From Robbsia sp. KACC 23696 (GTDB taxonomy: Bacteria > Pseudomonadota > Gammaproteobacteria > Burkholderiales > Burkholderiaceae): a DNA stretch of 64,000 nt. The notes below the pieces were generated by a model. It was not told the DNA's origin. It did no database searches and saw only the letters and a list, made by a program, of their open reading frames with translations. Below are positions 41,517 through 50,883 of the stretch, piece after piece; within the stretch, counting starts at the first letter, position 1, and each line of letters begins with the position of its first letter. The DNA lies in the NCBI RefSeq assembly GCF_039852015.1, contig NZ_CP156627.1, positions 1,302,001-1,366,000 of the forward strand, in the 5' to 3' direction. The position numbers and the translations under genes are program-made.

Positions 41517-43148
41517 TCAGTGCGCGGCCTGGAGGCGGGACGACGCTGCGTATGCCGTTTTCCCATTCGAGCCGGCGGTGCGCGTGAAAGCGGCATCCGC
41601 ATTGTTGTTCTCGCCGTCGATCTTGAACACCTCGACGGCGACGCGCAGGTGCGACGCCTGATCTTCCAGCGAACTGGCTGCGGCGGCGGCCTGTTCCACC
41701 AGCGCCGCGTTTTGCTGCGTGACCTCGTCCATCTGCGAAATGGCTTGATTCACCTGCTCGATGCCGCGCGTCTGTTCCTCGGACGCCGCCGCGATTTCCG
41801 CCATCACATCGGTGACGCGCTGAATCGCCTTGCTCATCTTCTCCATCGTTTCGCCGGCCCGGGCGACCAGTGTCGAGCCCGCTTCCACACGGCTGCCGGA
41901 CGTGTCGATCAGGCTCTTGATCTCCTTGGCCGCACTCGCGGAGCGTTGCGCCAGCGATCGGACTTCCGTTGCGACCACGGCAAAGCCTCTGCCCTGTTCG
42001 CCGGCGCGGGCTGCTTCCACCGCCGCATTCAAGGCCAGGATATTGGTCTGGAAAGCGATCGATTCGATCATCCCGATAATGTCAGCGATTTTCCCGGAGC
42101 TGTCTTGGATATCGGCCATCGTCTGCACGACTTGTCCGACGATGACGCCGCCGTCGTTTGCGACGGACTTCGCCTCGCCGGCGAGGTTGCTCGCCACGCG
42201 TGCGTTGTCGGCATTCTGTTTGACCGTCGCCGTCAACTCTTCCATGCTGGCGGCCGTTTCTCCCAGCGATGCCGCTTGTTCCTCGGTCCGTGACGACAGA
42301 TCGTTGTTCCCCGCCGCAATTTCCTTGCTGGCGCTGGCGATCGCCTCGCCGCTATGGCGTACACGACCGACCGTCACTGCGAGGCCGTCGCGCATCGTTA
42401 CGAACGCCTCCATCAGTCGGCCCATCTCGTCTTTGACGCCGATTTGTACCGGCCGCGTCAGATCGCCATTTGCCATCGCTGCAAAATGAAGGAGCGCGGC
42501 GTCCAGCGGTGCGTTGATCGCCTTTGCCAGGGACCATGCCGTCGCCGCCGCGGCGGCAAGCGCGAAAGCGATCAGCACCAGCACCAGGACGGTCGAGCGG
42601 GCGTACGTCGCTTCGGCATCCTCATAGGCTGTTTTACCGACGGTGAATTGGTGCGCCTTCAGATTGTCGTTTGCGTCGACGACAGCGGTGTAGGCCTTCC
42701 CGACGGCGTTGGCGACGCTGTAATATTGGGACGTGTTGCCGTTGCGTACCGCATCCGAGAACGCGCCGAACACATTGCGCAATGCCTCACGCTTTTCCGC
42801 GACGACACTGGATAACTGCTTCTCCGCGTCGTCGGCCGGGAGGGCGGTGAACTGCGCCCAGGCTTTGTCCGACGCGGCCCAATAGACCAATCCTTTATCG
42901 AGATCGTCGCGTCCGAGCTGCGGCGTGGTGGCCAGCGGCGCGCGCAAGACAACGGCTCGGGCGCGGCCAATCTGGATTTCCATATCGCCGAGGTAGCGCG
43001 TCGCATTCAGGTCATTGCGGTAGGTGTCGCGCAGGCTGCCGACGGCCTTGTTCATGCCGAATAAACCCAAGGCGCCGACGACCACGACCAGAATCGCGAG
43101 AAAGAAAACGGAGACGCGCAAGCGCCAACGAATTGACATAGTGCCCAT
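41517..43148 (-). CDS. Methyl-accepting chemotaxis protein with four-helix-bundle sensor
   Basis: 543 residues. First membrane helix [21 protein letters not shown], a periplasmic four-helix-bundle-like domain ([29 protein letters not shown] onwards), second membrane helix [25 protein letters not shown] domain and signalling domain with tip [47 protein letters not shown]. No C-terminal NWETF. The start may be the second ATG at 43139 ([10 protein letters not shown]). Sensor class resembles TarH/4HB_MCP receptors; ligand unknown. Confidence 0.9.
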   Translation of the reverse strand: MGTMSIRWRLRVSVFFLAILVVVVGALGLFGMNKAVGSLRDTYRNDLNATRYLGDMEIQIGRARAVVLRAPLATTPQLGRDDLDKGLVYWAASDKAWAQFTALPADDAEKQLSSVVAEKREALRNVFGAFSDAVRNGNTSQYYSVANAVGKAYTAVVDANDNLKAHQFTVGKTAYEDAEATYARSTVLVLVLIAFALAAAAATAWSLAKAINAPLDAALLHFAAMANGDLTRPVQIGVKDEMGRLMEAFVTMRDGLAVTVGRVRHSGEAIASASKEIAAGNNDLSSRTEEQAASLGETAASMEELTATVKQNADNARVASNLAGEAKSVANDGGVIVGQVVQTMADIQDSSGKIADIIGMIESIAFQTNILALNAAVEAARAGEQGRGFAVVATEVRSLAQRSASAAKEIKSLIDTSGSRVEAGSTLVARAGETMEKMSKAIQRVTDVMAEIAAASEEQTRGIEQVNQAISQMDEVTQQNAALVEQAAAAASSLEDQASHLRVAVEVFKIDGENNNADAAFTRTAGSNGKTAYAASSRLQAAH

Positions 43149-43403
43149 GAATGTCGCGTCCTTCCAGCCGTTGATGTGAGGGAAAGTAAATGCCGTAGTG
43201 GGACAGCGGCCCTAAAGGTAAACGGCCGAGTAAAACATTTATGAAGGGGACTTATGGAAAATCTTTGTATGGCGCCGCGGTTTAACGCGAACAATGTGTG
43301 ACTCGAAAGCAGCGAAACAGGAGCCGGCGCAGAAAATACGTCGGTTTCCGAGCGATTTTCCATCTCAAAGTACGTCGGCTGAAACCGTTCCCAGCGCTGC
43401 CGT

Positions 43404-44366
43404 TCAACCTGTTTGCGCGACGCTTTCTCGGACAAAGCCGACAAACCGCGCCGCCGCCGCATTGGTCGCGCCTGAAAAGCCGTTCTCGGCGTCTTCGGTG
43501 CGTGCGCCGTGCGGTGCATGGCGCGGGTAGGCGAGATGAAGCGGGGCGGACAGTGCCGCATCCGAATGGAGCGGGCAGTAGACGATATCCTCATGGCGAT
43601 AGCCCTGCATTGAAGCGGGCACCAAGGTAATTCCCATTCCTGCGGCGATCATATGAATCCCGGTCAGCATGCGCGGCACTTCGCGCGCGATCTGCGGCGC
43701 GAAGCCGGCCTTGTCGCAGGCGGCGAGAATATCGGCATACATGCCCGGCGCGCCCGGACGCCTGACAAGAATGAAGGGCTGGTCCGCCAGTTCCGCCAGA
43801 CGAATCCGTCGTGCTTTGCCGCGTGTTCTCGCCAGCAGAGGATGGCCTTTGGGCAGCACGGCCACCATCGGTTCGTCCAGGACCTGGAACAGCCCGATTT
43901 CGGCGGGAATTTCCACGGGCTTGCGCAGGAAGGCCAGATGCAGTTGTTCAGCGCGGAGTTTTTCCATGATCTCGGCGGCATTCAATTCCATCATGTCGAC
44001 GCCCACGTCGGGGTAGGCCTTGCGAAACGCGCCGATCAGTTGGGTCGTCACCGGGTGAAACGCGGCCGAGCTGGTCAGCCCGATCAAAATCGCGCCGAGC
44101 TCGCCTTCCGCGATCCGTCTGGCATGCGCGACGCCTTGGGACAATAAGGTCATGACGGTTTCGGCGCTTTGCGCAAAAGCTTTTCCGGCGTCCGTCAGAA
44201 TTACCCCGCGCGGCAGGCGCACGAAAAGTTCGAAGCCCAGCTCGTCTTCGAGTAGGCGAATCTGATGCGATAGCGGTGGCTGTTGCATCGCGAGCCGTTC
44301 CGCCGCGCGCGTCAGTTGCCCTTCCTCGGCAACCGCCAGGAAATATCTGAGATGGCGCAATTCCAT
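43404..44366 (-). CDS. LysR family regulator, divergent from the porin-hydrolase operon
   Basis: 320 residues. HTH: MELRHLRYFLAVAEEGQLTRAAERLAMQQPPLSHQIRLLEDELGFELFVRLPRGVILT, followed by a periplasmic-binding-like effector domain (GAILIGLTSSAAFHPVTTQLIGAF, HLAFLRKPVEIPAEIGLFQVLDEPMVAVLPKGHPLA-type core). This is the BenM/CatR/CbbR-like LysR group with the Q-P-P/A-L-S-x-Q-I signature, commonly governing aromatic or organic acid catabolism. ATG 44366; the longer frame to 44486 is not supported. 238 bases from the divergent porin start. Confidence 0.88.
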   Translation of the reverse strand: MELRHLRYFLAVAEEGQLTRAAERLAMQQPPLSHQIRLLEDELGFELFVRLPRGVILTDAGKAFAQSAETVMTLLSQGVAHARRIAEGELGAILIGLTSSAAFHPVTTQLIGAFRKAYPDVGVDMMELNAAEIMEKLRAEQLHLAFLRKPVEIPAEIGLFQVLDEPMVAVLPKGHPLLARTRGKARRIRLAELADQPFILVRRPGAPGMYADILAACDKAGFAPQIAREVPRMLTGIHMIAAGMGITLVPASMQGYRHEDIVYCPLHSDAALSAPLHLAYPRHAPHGARTEDAENGFSGATNAAAARFVGFVRESVAQTG

Positions 44367-44604
44367 AGTCGATCGGCGTTCCTTACGCAGTGTCCCACTG
44401 TGCAGATTAGCGATTTCCAACAGACCATTGCCATATTTTTTGCGTATGGCAGACGCTTCGAAAGAGTATTTTACATCTGAATCCAACGGTCATACGATGC
44501 GCCATCCACCTTGCAAAGATGAGGTGGGAGGATGTCGTCACCCGGGACGGGATGACGGAACGACCCCAAAAAGAAGGCGAAATAATCGCCTGACGGAGAC
44601 TGTA

Positions 44605-45783
44605 GTGAACCGACACCCCTCATCCGCCGGGGCGGCTTGCCCCCGCCGTGCCCGCCGCATTTTCTCCGCTTCCGCGCTGTCCGCCCGTCACGTGTCCGTG
44701 AGCGCCGTCATGGCCGGCGCGCTGTTGAGTGTCAGCACGGGCGTCTATGCGCAATCCGACGACGCCGAACCGCGATCGACGAGTGCGGCAGGCTCTGTCA
44801 CGCTATACGGGATCATCGACACCAACGTCGAGTTTCTCTCGCATGCCGCCGCGGGCGGTGGCAGTGTCGTACGAGAGCAGTCGGGCGGATTGCATAGTTC
44901 GCGATTTGGTTTTCGCGGCAATGAGCCCCTCGGGGGCGGGACGGCGGCGTGGTTTGTGTTGGAGTCCGGCTTTAATTCGAACGACGGCACGCAGGCCACC
45001 GCCGGGACGATATTCAATCGGACGGCCGCCGTCGGGCTGCAGAACGACCGCTACGGTTCGCTTTCCTTCGGACTGCAATACACTCCGATGTACGACACGC
45101 TCGCGCAATACGATCCGATGGATTACGGGCAGCAATACACGTGGTTCCCGACGACAGGCTCATCGGATGACTTCGCGTTTCGCGCGCGCAATAGCAACTC
45201 CGTCAAATACGTAGGGCGCTATCGCGGTTTGACGGCAACGGCCGAATACGCATTCGGCAATAGCGCGGACTCGTTCCAGAGTAGCGCTGCCTATGGCGGT
45301 GCACTGAATTACGATGGCGGACCGTTCGGCTTGGCCGTTGCCTACGACTATCGCAATGGTGCAATCAATACGACAGGCACCTGGACCAAATCCCGCAACC
45401 TCAGCATTTCGGGACGGTATAACCTCGGCCCCGCCAGGATCACCGCGGGCTATGAGCATTATCTGTATAACCCGACGAAAGGCGCCTCGGCCGCGCAAGC
45501 GCTGTTTTTCGGAGGGATTCGCTATCCGGTGTCGCCAGCCGTGCAGCTCACCGCCGCGTACTACTACGAAAGGGACAAGACGCCGGGCATGTCGAACGCC
45601 TGGATGGGCGTCCTCAGCACGCAATACGCGCTGTCGAAGCGGACGTCGGTTTACGCCACGGTGGCGTATGCGCAGGCGACGCGTGGTTTCAACAATCAAT
45701 ATACCCCGGTGGGCACGACCGACAGCACGGCGTTCGGGCCAAATCAAACCGGCGTCACGCTCGGTATCTTGCATCGGTTCTGA
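44605..45783 (+). CDS. Gram-negative porin, first gene of a hydrolase/MFS operon
   Basis: 392 residues from a GTG with CGGAG about 8 bases upstream. A long basic N-region precedes the hydrophobic signal core (SAVMAGALLSVSTGVYAQ). The mature chain begins with an acidic Asp/Glu/Ser stretch, then GSVTLYGIIDTNVEFLSHA, SSRFGFRGNEPLGGGTAAWFVLESGFNSNDG, and ends LGILHRF. A substrate-dedicated porin is likely, given that it is followed within 36 bases by an exported hydrolase and then by an MFS symporter. An internal start closer to the signal core (ATG near 44710) is possible. Confidence 0.9.
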   Translation: MNRHPSSAGAACPRRARRIFSASALSARHVSVSAVMAGALLSVSTGVYAQSDDAEPRSTSAAGSVTLYGIIDTNVEFLSHAAAGGGSVVREQSGGLHSSRFGFRGNEPLGGGTAAWFVLESGFNSNDGTQATAGTIFNRTAAVGLQNDRYGSLSFGLQYTPMYDTLAQYDPMDYGQQYTWFPTTGSSDDFAFRARNSNSVKYVGRYRGLTATAEYAFGNSADSFQSSAAYGGALNYDGGPFGLAVAYDYRNGAINTTGTWTKSRNLSISGRYNLGPARITAGYEHYLYNPTKGASAAQALFFGGIRYPVSPAVQLTAAYYYERDKTPGMSNAWMGVLSTQYALSKRTSVYATVAYAQATRGFNNQYTPVGTTDSTAFGPNQTGVTLGILHRF

Positions 45784-45818
45784 TCGCGAATCGGCATGGG
45801 GTTGAAAGGAGAGCAGGA

Positions 45819-46937
45819 ATGCAGTGGAATAAGGCAAGACTAGGGGGCATCGCGCTCGGCGTCGGACTCTTGCTGGGAGGGGCGTCTAGTATGAGCGTGG
45901 CGGCAGGCGAGAGTGCCGGGCATGCCTATGCACCCCATTTGCGGCCGGTCAGCCGCATCGCCGAGACGATGATCGCCATTCCGTCGAATGGGGCGGCGGC
46001 GGAGCAGGATAAGCCGGACGGCGCGGCGATGCTACCGGTGTATCTTTCCCGGGATTGGACGAAGCCTCAGCCGGATGTCGTCAGGGCGATCATCGTGATT
46101 CATGGCAAGCTACGCAATGCCGATCGGTATTTCGAGACGGCACAGACGGCCGAGCGTGAAGCGGCCAAAGGCGGCGCCAATGTCGCCGGGACGATTTTGA
46201 TCGCGCCGCAGTTCCTGGCGACGATCGATTTCGGCATGCGGGCGCTGCCGGACAACGTGCTACGCTGGGATGCGAACGGTTGGATGGCGGGCGAGGCGGC
46301 CGTCGCGCCGCGCCCGATCAGCTCGTATAGTGCGCTCGATGCGATCATTGCACGCCTGGCGGATCGAACGCGATTCCCGGCGTTGCGCGAAGTGGTGATC
46401 GTCGGACATTCCGGCGGCGCGCAGGTCGTACAGCGGTATGCAATCGCGGCGCATGATCTGGGCGTGCTGGCGACGGAACATATCGATGTGCGTTACGTCG
46501 TGTCGAGCCCCTCGTCCTATGCGTATTTCAATAAGGAAAGGCCGACGGCGAATCATGGTTTCGGGCCATTCGAAGCGTCGGCTTGTCCTGGCTACGATGA
46601 CTGGAAGTACGGCATGTCGCGTCGGCCTGCCTACCTTGCCGACCGTAGCGTGGCGCAATTGGAAGCGACCTATGCCTCCCGTCATGTGTTCTATCTGGTG
46701 GGCGGAAACGATGACGACCCCACACAGGCGGCACTGGACCGGAGTTGTTCCGCGGAGGCGCAGGGTAGCGAGCGTGTCGCCCGCGCGACCGCCTATTTCG
46801 CGTATATGCAAGCGCGGCATCCGCAGGGGCTGACGCAGAGTTTGCATATCGTCCCGGGCGTTGGGCATAACGGCGCCCGGATGTTGACGTCGGTCTGCGC
46901 GATCGATGCCATGTACGACACGGGGGAATGCCGATGA
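45819..46937 (+). CDS. Exported alpha/beta hydrolase (paralogue A)
   Basis: 372 residues. Signal-peptide-like N-terminus (LGGIALGVGLLLGGASSMSVAAGE). Alpha/beta hydrolase features: AIIVIHGKLRNADRYFE (oxyanion strand), nucleophile elbow VVIVGHSGGAQVVQRYA, and a late VGHN segment in LHIVPGVGHNGARM for the catalytic histidine. RYVVSSPSSYAYF and CPGYDDWKYGMSRRPAYL are shared with the second hydrolase at 48378-49427. I do not recognise the family beyond this; it does not look like a typical esterase named in Burkholderia. AGGAG precedes the ATG. Its stop overlaps the MFS gene ATG by four bases (ATGA). Confidence 0.8.
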   Translation: MQWNKARLGGIALGVGLLLGGASSMSVAAGESAGHAYAPHLRPVSRIAETMIAIPSNGAAAEQDKPDGAAMLPVYLSRDWTKPQPDVVRAIIVIHGKLRNADRYFETAQTAEREAAKGGANVAGTILIAPQFLATIDFGMRALPDNVLRWDANGWMAGEAAVAPRPISSYSALDAIIARLADRTRFPALREVVIVGHSGGAQVVQRYAIAAHDLGVLATEHIDVRYVVSSPSSYAYFNKERPTANHGFGPFEASACPGYDDWKYGMSRRPAYLADRSVAQLEATYASRHVFYLVGGNDDDPTQAALDRSCSAEAQGSERVARATAYFAYMQARHPQGLTQSLHIVPGVGHNGARMLTSVCAIDAMYDTGECR

Positions 46938-48337
46938 ATCCAACTGACAATGCGGTGCCGGTGCTGCAGGCAAGCGCCGCGGCGGGGGAGACGTCCGTGC
47001 GCGCCGCGCCCCCGGCGCTCTCACCGGCCATGGTGCGGCGTGCGATCGTGGTGTCGGTGATCGGTAGCGGGCTTGAGTGGTTCGACTTTTTGATATACGG
47101 GTATTTCTCGGATATCATCGCGCAGGTGTTTTTTCCGTCGCGTAGCGGCTATCTGTCGATCATTCTGACGCTTGCGACGTTTGCGATCGGCTTTATCGTG
47201 CGGCCGATCGGCGGGGTCCTGCTGGGTGTCTACGCGGATCGTTACGGACGCACGCGGGCCTTGGCGTTGCTGACGATTTCAATGGCCGTCAGTACCTTGC
47301 TGATGGCGTTGACGCCGGGTTATGCGCAGATCGGCATTGCGGCACCGCTCTTGGTCGTGTTGGCGCGCTTGCTGCAAGGCCTGTCGGTCGGCGGCCAGTT
47401 TGCAACGGCATCGGCGATGCTGGTCGAATACGCGCCGCCCGGCAAAAAGATGTTCTACGGCAGTTTCAATATGACGGCGCAGTCGTTCGCGCTGCTGCTG
47501 TCGTCGGGCGCTGGTTATTGCCTGACGACGATGCTGACGCATGCGCAACTGCTTTCCTGGGGCTGGCGCCTGCCTTTTCTGTGCGGCGCGCTGGTCGGCC
47601 CGGTCGGCTTTTATATCAAGCATCGTGTCGCCGAGTCGCCGGAATTTCGCGCGATGCAGGGCCGGCGTAATGCGACAGTCGACGCCGACAGTAGCGGACG
47701 CGTGCGGCCCACGCGGGCGGCGCGCACGCCGATGCGGACGTTTTTTCGGGAGCATGGCCGCGGCGCGCTGTGCGCGATCGGTGTCATCGGCGTGGGTGCG
47801 GCGACGAATTATGTCTGGCATTCCTACATCGCGATCTATGTCGAACGCCAATTGCATCTGCCATTGCAGGTGGCATTGCGCGGTGCTTTCTTCTGCGGCG
47901 TCCTGAATCTTTTCCTCTTCCCCTTGTCCGGCAAGCTCGCGGACCGTTTCGGCGCCTACCGTCTGTTTTACCCGGTGATTTTGGTGTGGATGATCTGTGC
48001 CTATCCCTTGTTCGCCTATGTCGTGGCCGCGCCATCCCCGGAACGACTGTTCTTCGCTCAGATCGTCTCGACGGTATTCCTCGCCGCGATGTCGGGCGCC
48101 CACCCCGGGATGTTGGCGACGCTGTTCCCCGTATCCAGCCGTTCGTCGGGTGTCGCGGTCGCCTATAACGCCGCGGTCACGTTGTTCGGCGGCATGGCGC
48201 CGCTGACCGTTACTTGGCTGACGCGGCTGACCGGCAGCAGCCTGACCCCTGCGTATTATCTGATCGCCTGCGGTTTTATCTCGCTGGCTTTGGTCTATGG
48301 CACGCGACGTTCTTCGACCGAACCCCTGGCTCCCTGA
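46934..48337 (+). CDS. MFS metabolite:H+ symporter (MHS family) between two hydrolase paralogues
   Basis: 467 residues. MHS family pattern: VIGSGLEWFDFLIYGYFSDIIAQVFFP, FIVRPIGGVLLGVYADRYGRTRALALL, RLLQGLSVGGQFATASAMLVEYAPPGKK and WGWRLPFLCGALVGPVGFYIKHRVAESPEF. About 12 membrane helices. ATG 46934 has GGGGGA at 6 bases and overlaps the upstream stop; ATG 46928 directly abuts the Shine-Dalgarno and is less likely. Probably imports the product of the exported hydrolase, which the cytoplasmic paralogue then processes (inference). Confidence 0.9.
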   Translation: MNPTDNAVPVLQASAAAGETSVRAAPPALSPAMVRRAIVVSVIGSGLEWFDFLIYGYFSDIIAQVFFPSRSGYLSIILTLATFAIGFIVRPIGGVLLGVYADRYGRTRALALLTISMAVSTLLMALTPGYAQIGIAAPLLVVLARLLQGLSVGGQFATASAMLVEYAPPGKKMFYGSFNMTAQSFALLLSSGAGYCLTTMLTHAQLLSWGWRLPFLCGALVGPVGFYIKHRVAESPEFRAMQGRRNATVDADSSGRVRPTRAARTPMRTFFREHGRGALCAIGVIGVGAATNYVWHSYIAIYVERQLHLPLQVALRGAFFCGVLNLFLFPLSGKLADRFGAYRLFYPVILVWMICAYPLFAYVVAAPSPERLFFAQIVSTVFLAAMSGAHPGMLATLFPVSSRSSGVAVAYNAAVTLFGGMAPLTVTWLTRLTGSSLTPAYYLIACGFISLALVYGTRRSSTEPLAP

Positions 48338-48377
48338 GCGCGCTGCGCCCGTTTTCTTCAAAGGATGCTTTTTAACG

Positions 48378-49427
48378 ATGACCTCCAAGATCGAGCGATC
48401 TGGCATGGCCGACGAGCGCGCCACCAACGAACGGCCTGTCACGGCTGTCGCGCCGACATTTCTATCACTCGACACTGTATCGGGACCGGCCCAGGTACCG
48501 CTTTACGCCAGCCGACCTTGGGACGAGGGCGCGCCGACGCTGCGCCGGGCCGTAGTGATGTTGCACGGCCGCCTGCGCAATGCCGACGCGTATTTCGAGA
48601 TGGCAGAAAAGGCCCTTGCGGTTTTCACTGCACAGCAGACGGACAGGGAGGGGATGCAGGATGCGGTATTGCTGCTGGCACCGCAGTTTCTCGCCGATGC
48701 CGATGTGCAGACGCATGGATTGGATGCGCGTACGCTGCATTGGGAATGGACCGGATGGATGGGGGGCGACGAGGCCCGCGGGCCGATTGCGCTGAGCGCC
48801 TTCGCCGTCCTGGACGCGATCATCGAGAAACTCGCGGATCGGACGTTGTTTCCGGCGTTGACCGATGTCGTCGTGGCGGGCCATTCCGGCGGCGCGCAGG
48901 TCGTGCACCGCTATGCCGTACTGGGGCGCGGCGAAGCGGCGCTTGCCGCGCACGGTATCGCGACACGTTACGTCGTGGCGAACCCCTCGTCCTACGCGTA
49001 TTTCGATAGCTTGCGTCCGGATGAGGCGGGCGGATTCGCGCCATTCGATCGCGCGCGCTGTCCCGATTTCAATGCGTGGAAGTACGGGCTGGAAGCACTG
49101 CCGGCTTACGCGAAGACGGACGGCGTGCTGCCCAACGCGGCGGTATTGGAAGCGGCGTATGCGCGCCGTGACGTCGTGTTATTGCTCGGGCAGGAGGACA
49201 ACGACCCCGCGCATCCCGCGCTGGATCGCTCCGCGGCGGCGCAGGCGCAAGGGCCGCACCGCTTGGCGCGCGGGCGGGCTTTCACCCGCTATATGCAACT
49301 GCGGCATGCCGATTCGGCGACCCAGGCGACGTTCGAGATCCCGAACGCGGCACACGACGCCGACGCTGTGTTTTGTTCGCCACAAGGACTCGCGGCGCTT
49401 TTCGGTACGCGTAATCCCCACCGGTAA
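48378..49427 (+). CDS. Cytoplasmic alpha/beta hydrolase (paralogue B)
   Basis: 349 residues, no signal peptide. Clear paralogue of the protein at 45819-46937: AVVMLHGRLRNADAYFEMAEKAL, VVVAGHSGGAQVVHRYAVLG (nucleophile serine), RYVVANPSSYAYFDSLRP, CPDFNAWKYGLEALPAYA, LLLGQEDNDPAHPALDRSAAAQAQG and IPNAAHDADAVFCS (catalytic histidine). Similarity by eye is high along the whole chain after the N-terminus. AAGGA lies 13 bases before the ATG, rather far. End of the LysR-controlled operon. Confidence 0.8.
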   Translation: MTSKIERSGMADERATNERPVTAVAPTFLSLDTVSGPAQVPLYASRPWDEGAPTLRRAVVMLHGRLRNADAYFEMAEKALAVFTAQQTDREGMQDAVLLLAPQFLADADVQTHGLDARTLHWEWTGWMGGDEARGPIALSAFAVLDAIIEKLADRTLFPALTDVVVAGHSGGAQVVHRYAVLGRGEAALAAHGIATRYVVANPSSYAYFDSLRPDEAGGFAPFDRARCPDFNAWKYGLEALPAYAKTDGVLPNAAVLEAAYARRDVVLLLGQEDNDPAHPALDRSAAAQAQGPHRLARGRAFTRYMQLRHADSATQATFEIPNAAHDADAVFCSPQGLAALFGTRNPHR

Positions 49428-49672
49428 AACGATAAATCGACTGACGGTCTGCTTACGTTCCTTGCTTACAGTTGAATTATCAGTGTTTTCCCCGGGCCGC
49501 CTGCATGCGCGCCACCGGCGGCGGAGAACGTCCCGTCGGCTTCAGTGAAATCAATGCCTTAACAATATTCGATCGTTAGCCTGGCCCCCGAAAAATACTT
49601 GTTCATCGAGGGTTGCGTCGTCTAGAATCTGCCGGACGAAGTAACCGTTGGTAACATAAGGTGGCTGAGTAG

Positions 49673-50857
49673 GTGAACATCCTCTACACGAATTTTCATA
49701 CGAAAAACGGTGGAGGACATACCTCCTACATCATTGCCCTGGCAAAATCCCTGGCCACGCATCACCGCGTCGTCATTGCGACGCCGGGCGGCAGCGAGCT
49801 GCACGACCGGGCGCCGGGCGAGGCGGGTGTCACCGTCGTGCCGGTCGACTTCAAACCGCGCTTACGCTATCTGGCTTCGTCCTTATGGCAACTGCGTCGA
49901 ATGATCTGCACGGGCCAATTCGATGTCGTCCATGTTAATGGGTCCGCCGATCATCGCCAGGTGATGCTCGCTACAGCCTTCATGCTGCGGCGTCCTGCCA
50001 TCGTCTTCACCAAGCATAACGATCATCGGGTCAACAGCGTCGGCAACTGGCTCCGAGCGATTTTCGGCACCCATCACAGCATCGCCGTCAGTGACTATGT
50101 CGCTTCCTTCATGAAGGGATCGGCCTACCGCGCGCTCACCGTGGTCAAGCACGGCGTCTCGTCGCAAAGCGGCCATCACCCGGATCTGGGCGAACAGTGG
50201 CGCCCGCTGCGCGAGGCGCGCTTCGCCGTCTCGGAGGCCGTGGATCTGCCGCATATCGTATTGGGCAGCACGGCGGGCACGGGGCTGCATAAGGGCTGGA
50301 TGACGCTGGCGCTGGCACTCGCCTCGCTGCCCGCGCATCAGCGCGCGCACTTCTCGGTATTGCTGGCGGGCGAGTTGCCGAGCGACGCGACATTGGCCGA
50401 GTTGGCCGCGATGAACGTGCGCGAACAGTTCCATTTCACCGGCCATATCACCGATAAGAACGTCGTCCTGGGCTGTAGCGATGTGGCCTTCGTGCTGTCT
50501 CACAAAGAAACGCTGTCTTATGCTTGCCGTGAGTCGATGAGTGCCGGCCTGCCCGTCTTGATTTCCTCGAGCGGCGGTTTGCCGGAAAACATCGATGACG
50601 GGGTCGAAGGGTGGATCGTGCCATCGGGCGATGCGGTCACGGTAGCCGACACGCTGCGCCAGATGCTCGCCGATCCGGCCCGGCTGCGTCGAATGGGCGA
50701 AGCGGCGCGCACGCGGAGCATCGAACAGTTCGCGATGCAGGATTTTGTCGAACGCACGCAGTCCGTCTATGCGGTGGCGATGGCGGCGGTGCGGTGGCGT
50801 TGGCAATGGCGGATGCGCGCGATCCGCGTACGCACTAAATCGTCCTGGCCGGCGTGA
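49673..50857 (+). CDS. GT4-type glycosyltransferase
   Basis: 394 residues from a GTG with AAGGTGG 8 bases upstream. N-terminal domain: ILYTNFHTKNGGGHTSYIIALAKSLATHHRVVIATPGGSELHDRA (the G-G-G acceptor/nucleotide loop), FDVVHVNGSADHRQ. C-terminal domain: LGSTAGTGLHKGWMTLALAL, FHFTGHITDKNVVLGCSDVAFVLSHKETLSYACRESMSAGLPVLISSSGGLPENIDDGVEGWIVPSGD, which has the E-x7-E nucleotide-sugar motif of retaining GT-B enzymes. Likely adds a sugar to lipopolysaccharide core or a surface glycan. The next gene is a deacetylase, as in Burkholderia LPS core regions. Confidence 0.88.
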   Translation: MNILYTNFHTKNGGGHTSYIIALAKSLATHHRVVIATPGGSELHDRAPGEAGVTVVPVDFKPRLRYLASSLWQLRRMICTGQFDVVHVNGSADHRQVMLATAFMLRRPAIVFTKHNDHRVNSVGNWLRAIFGTHHSIAVSDYVASFMKGSAYRALTVVKHGVSSQSGHHPDLGEQWRPLREARFAVSEAVDLPHIVLGSTAGTGLHKGWMTLALALASLPAHQRAHFSVLLAGELPSDATLAELAAMNVREQFHFTGHITDKNVVLGCSDVAFVLSHKETLSYACRESMSAGLPVLISSSGGLPENIDDGVEGWIVPSGDAVTVADTLRQMLADPARLRRMGEAARTRSIEQFAMQDFVERTQSVYAVAMAAVRWRWQWRMRAIRVRTKSSWPA

Positions 50858-50883
50858 TGGCGCAACCTCTTTCGGCAGCGTGA
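50857..50883 (+). other. Nine-codon bridging mini-ORF between glycosyltransferase and deacetylase genes
   Basis: The glycosyltransferase stop and this ATG share one base (TGATG); eight codons follow, then a TGA that overlaps the GTG start of the deacetylase gene (GTGA). The deacetylase start has no Shine-Dalgarno, so ribosomes could pass along by re-initiation. May be chance. Confidence 0.3.

Noticed and set aside
43149-43403. Sigma-28-like promoter before the second chemoreceptor gene
   Set aside because: A GCCGTTTA-like box is present on the minus strand but the TAAA-like element is at 11 rather than 15 bases, outside the normal spacing.
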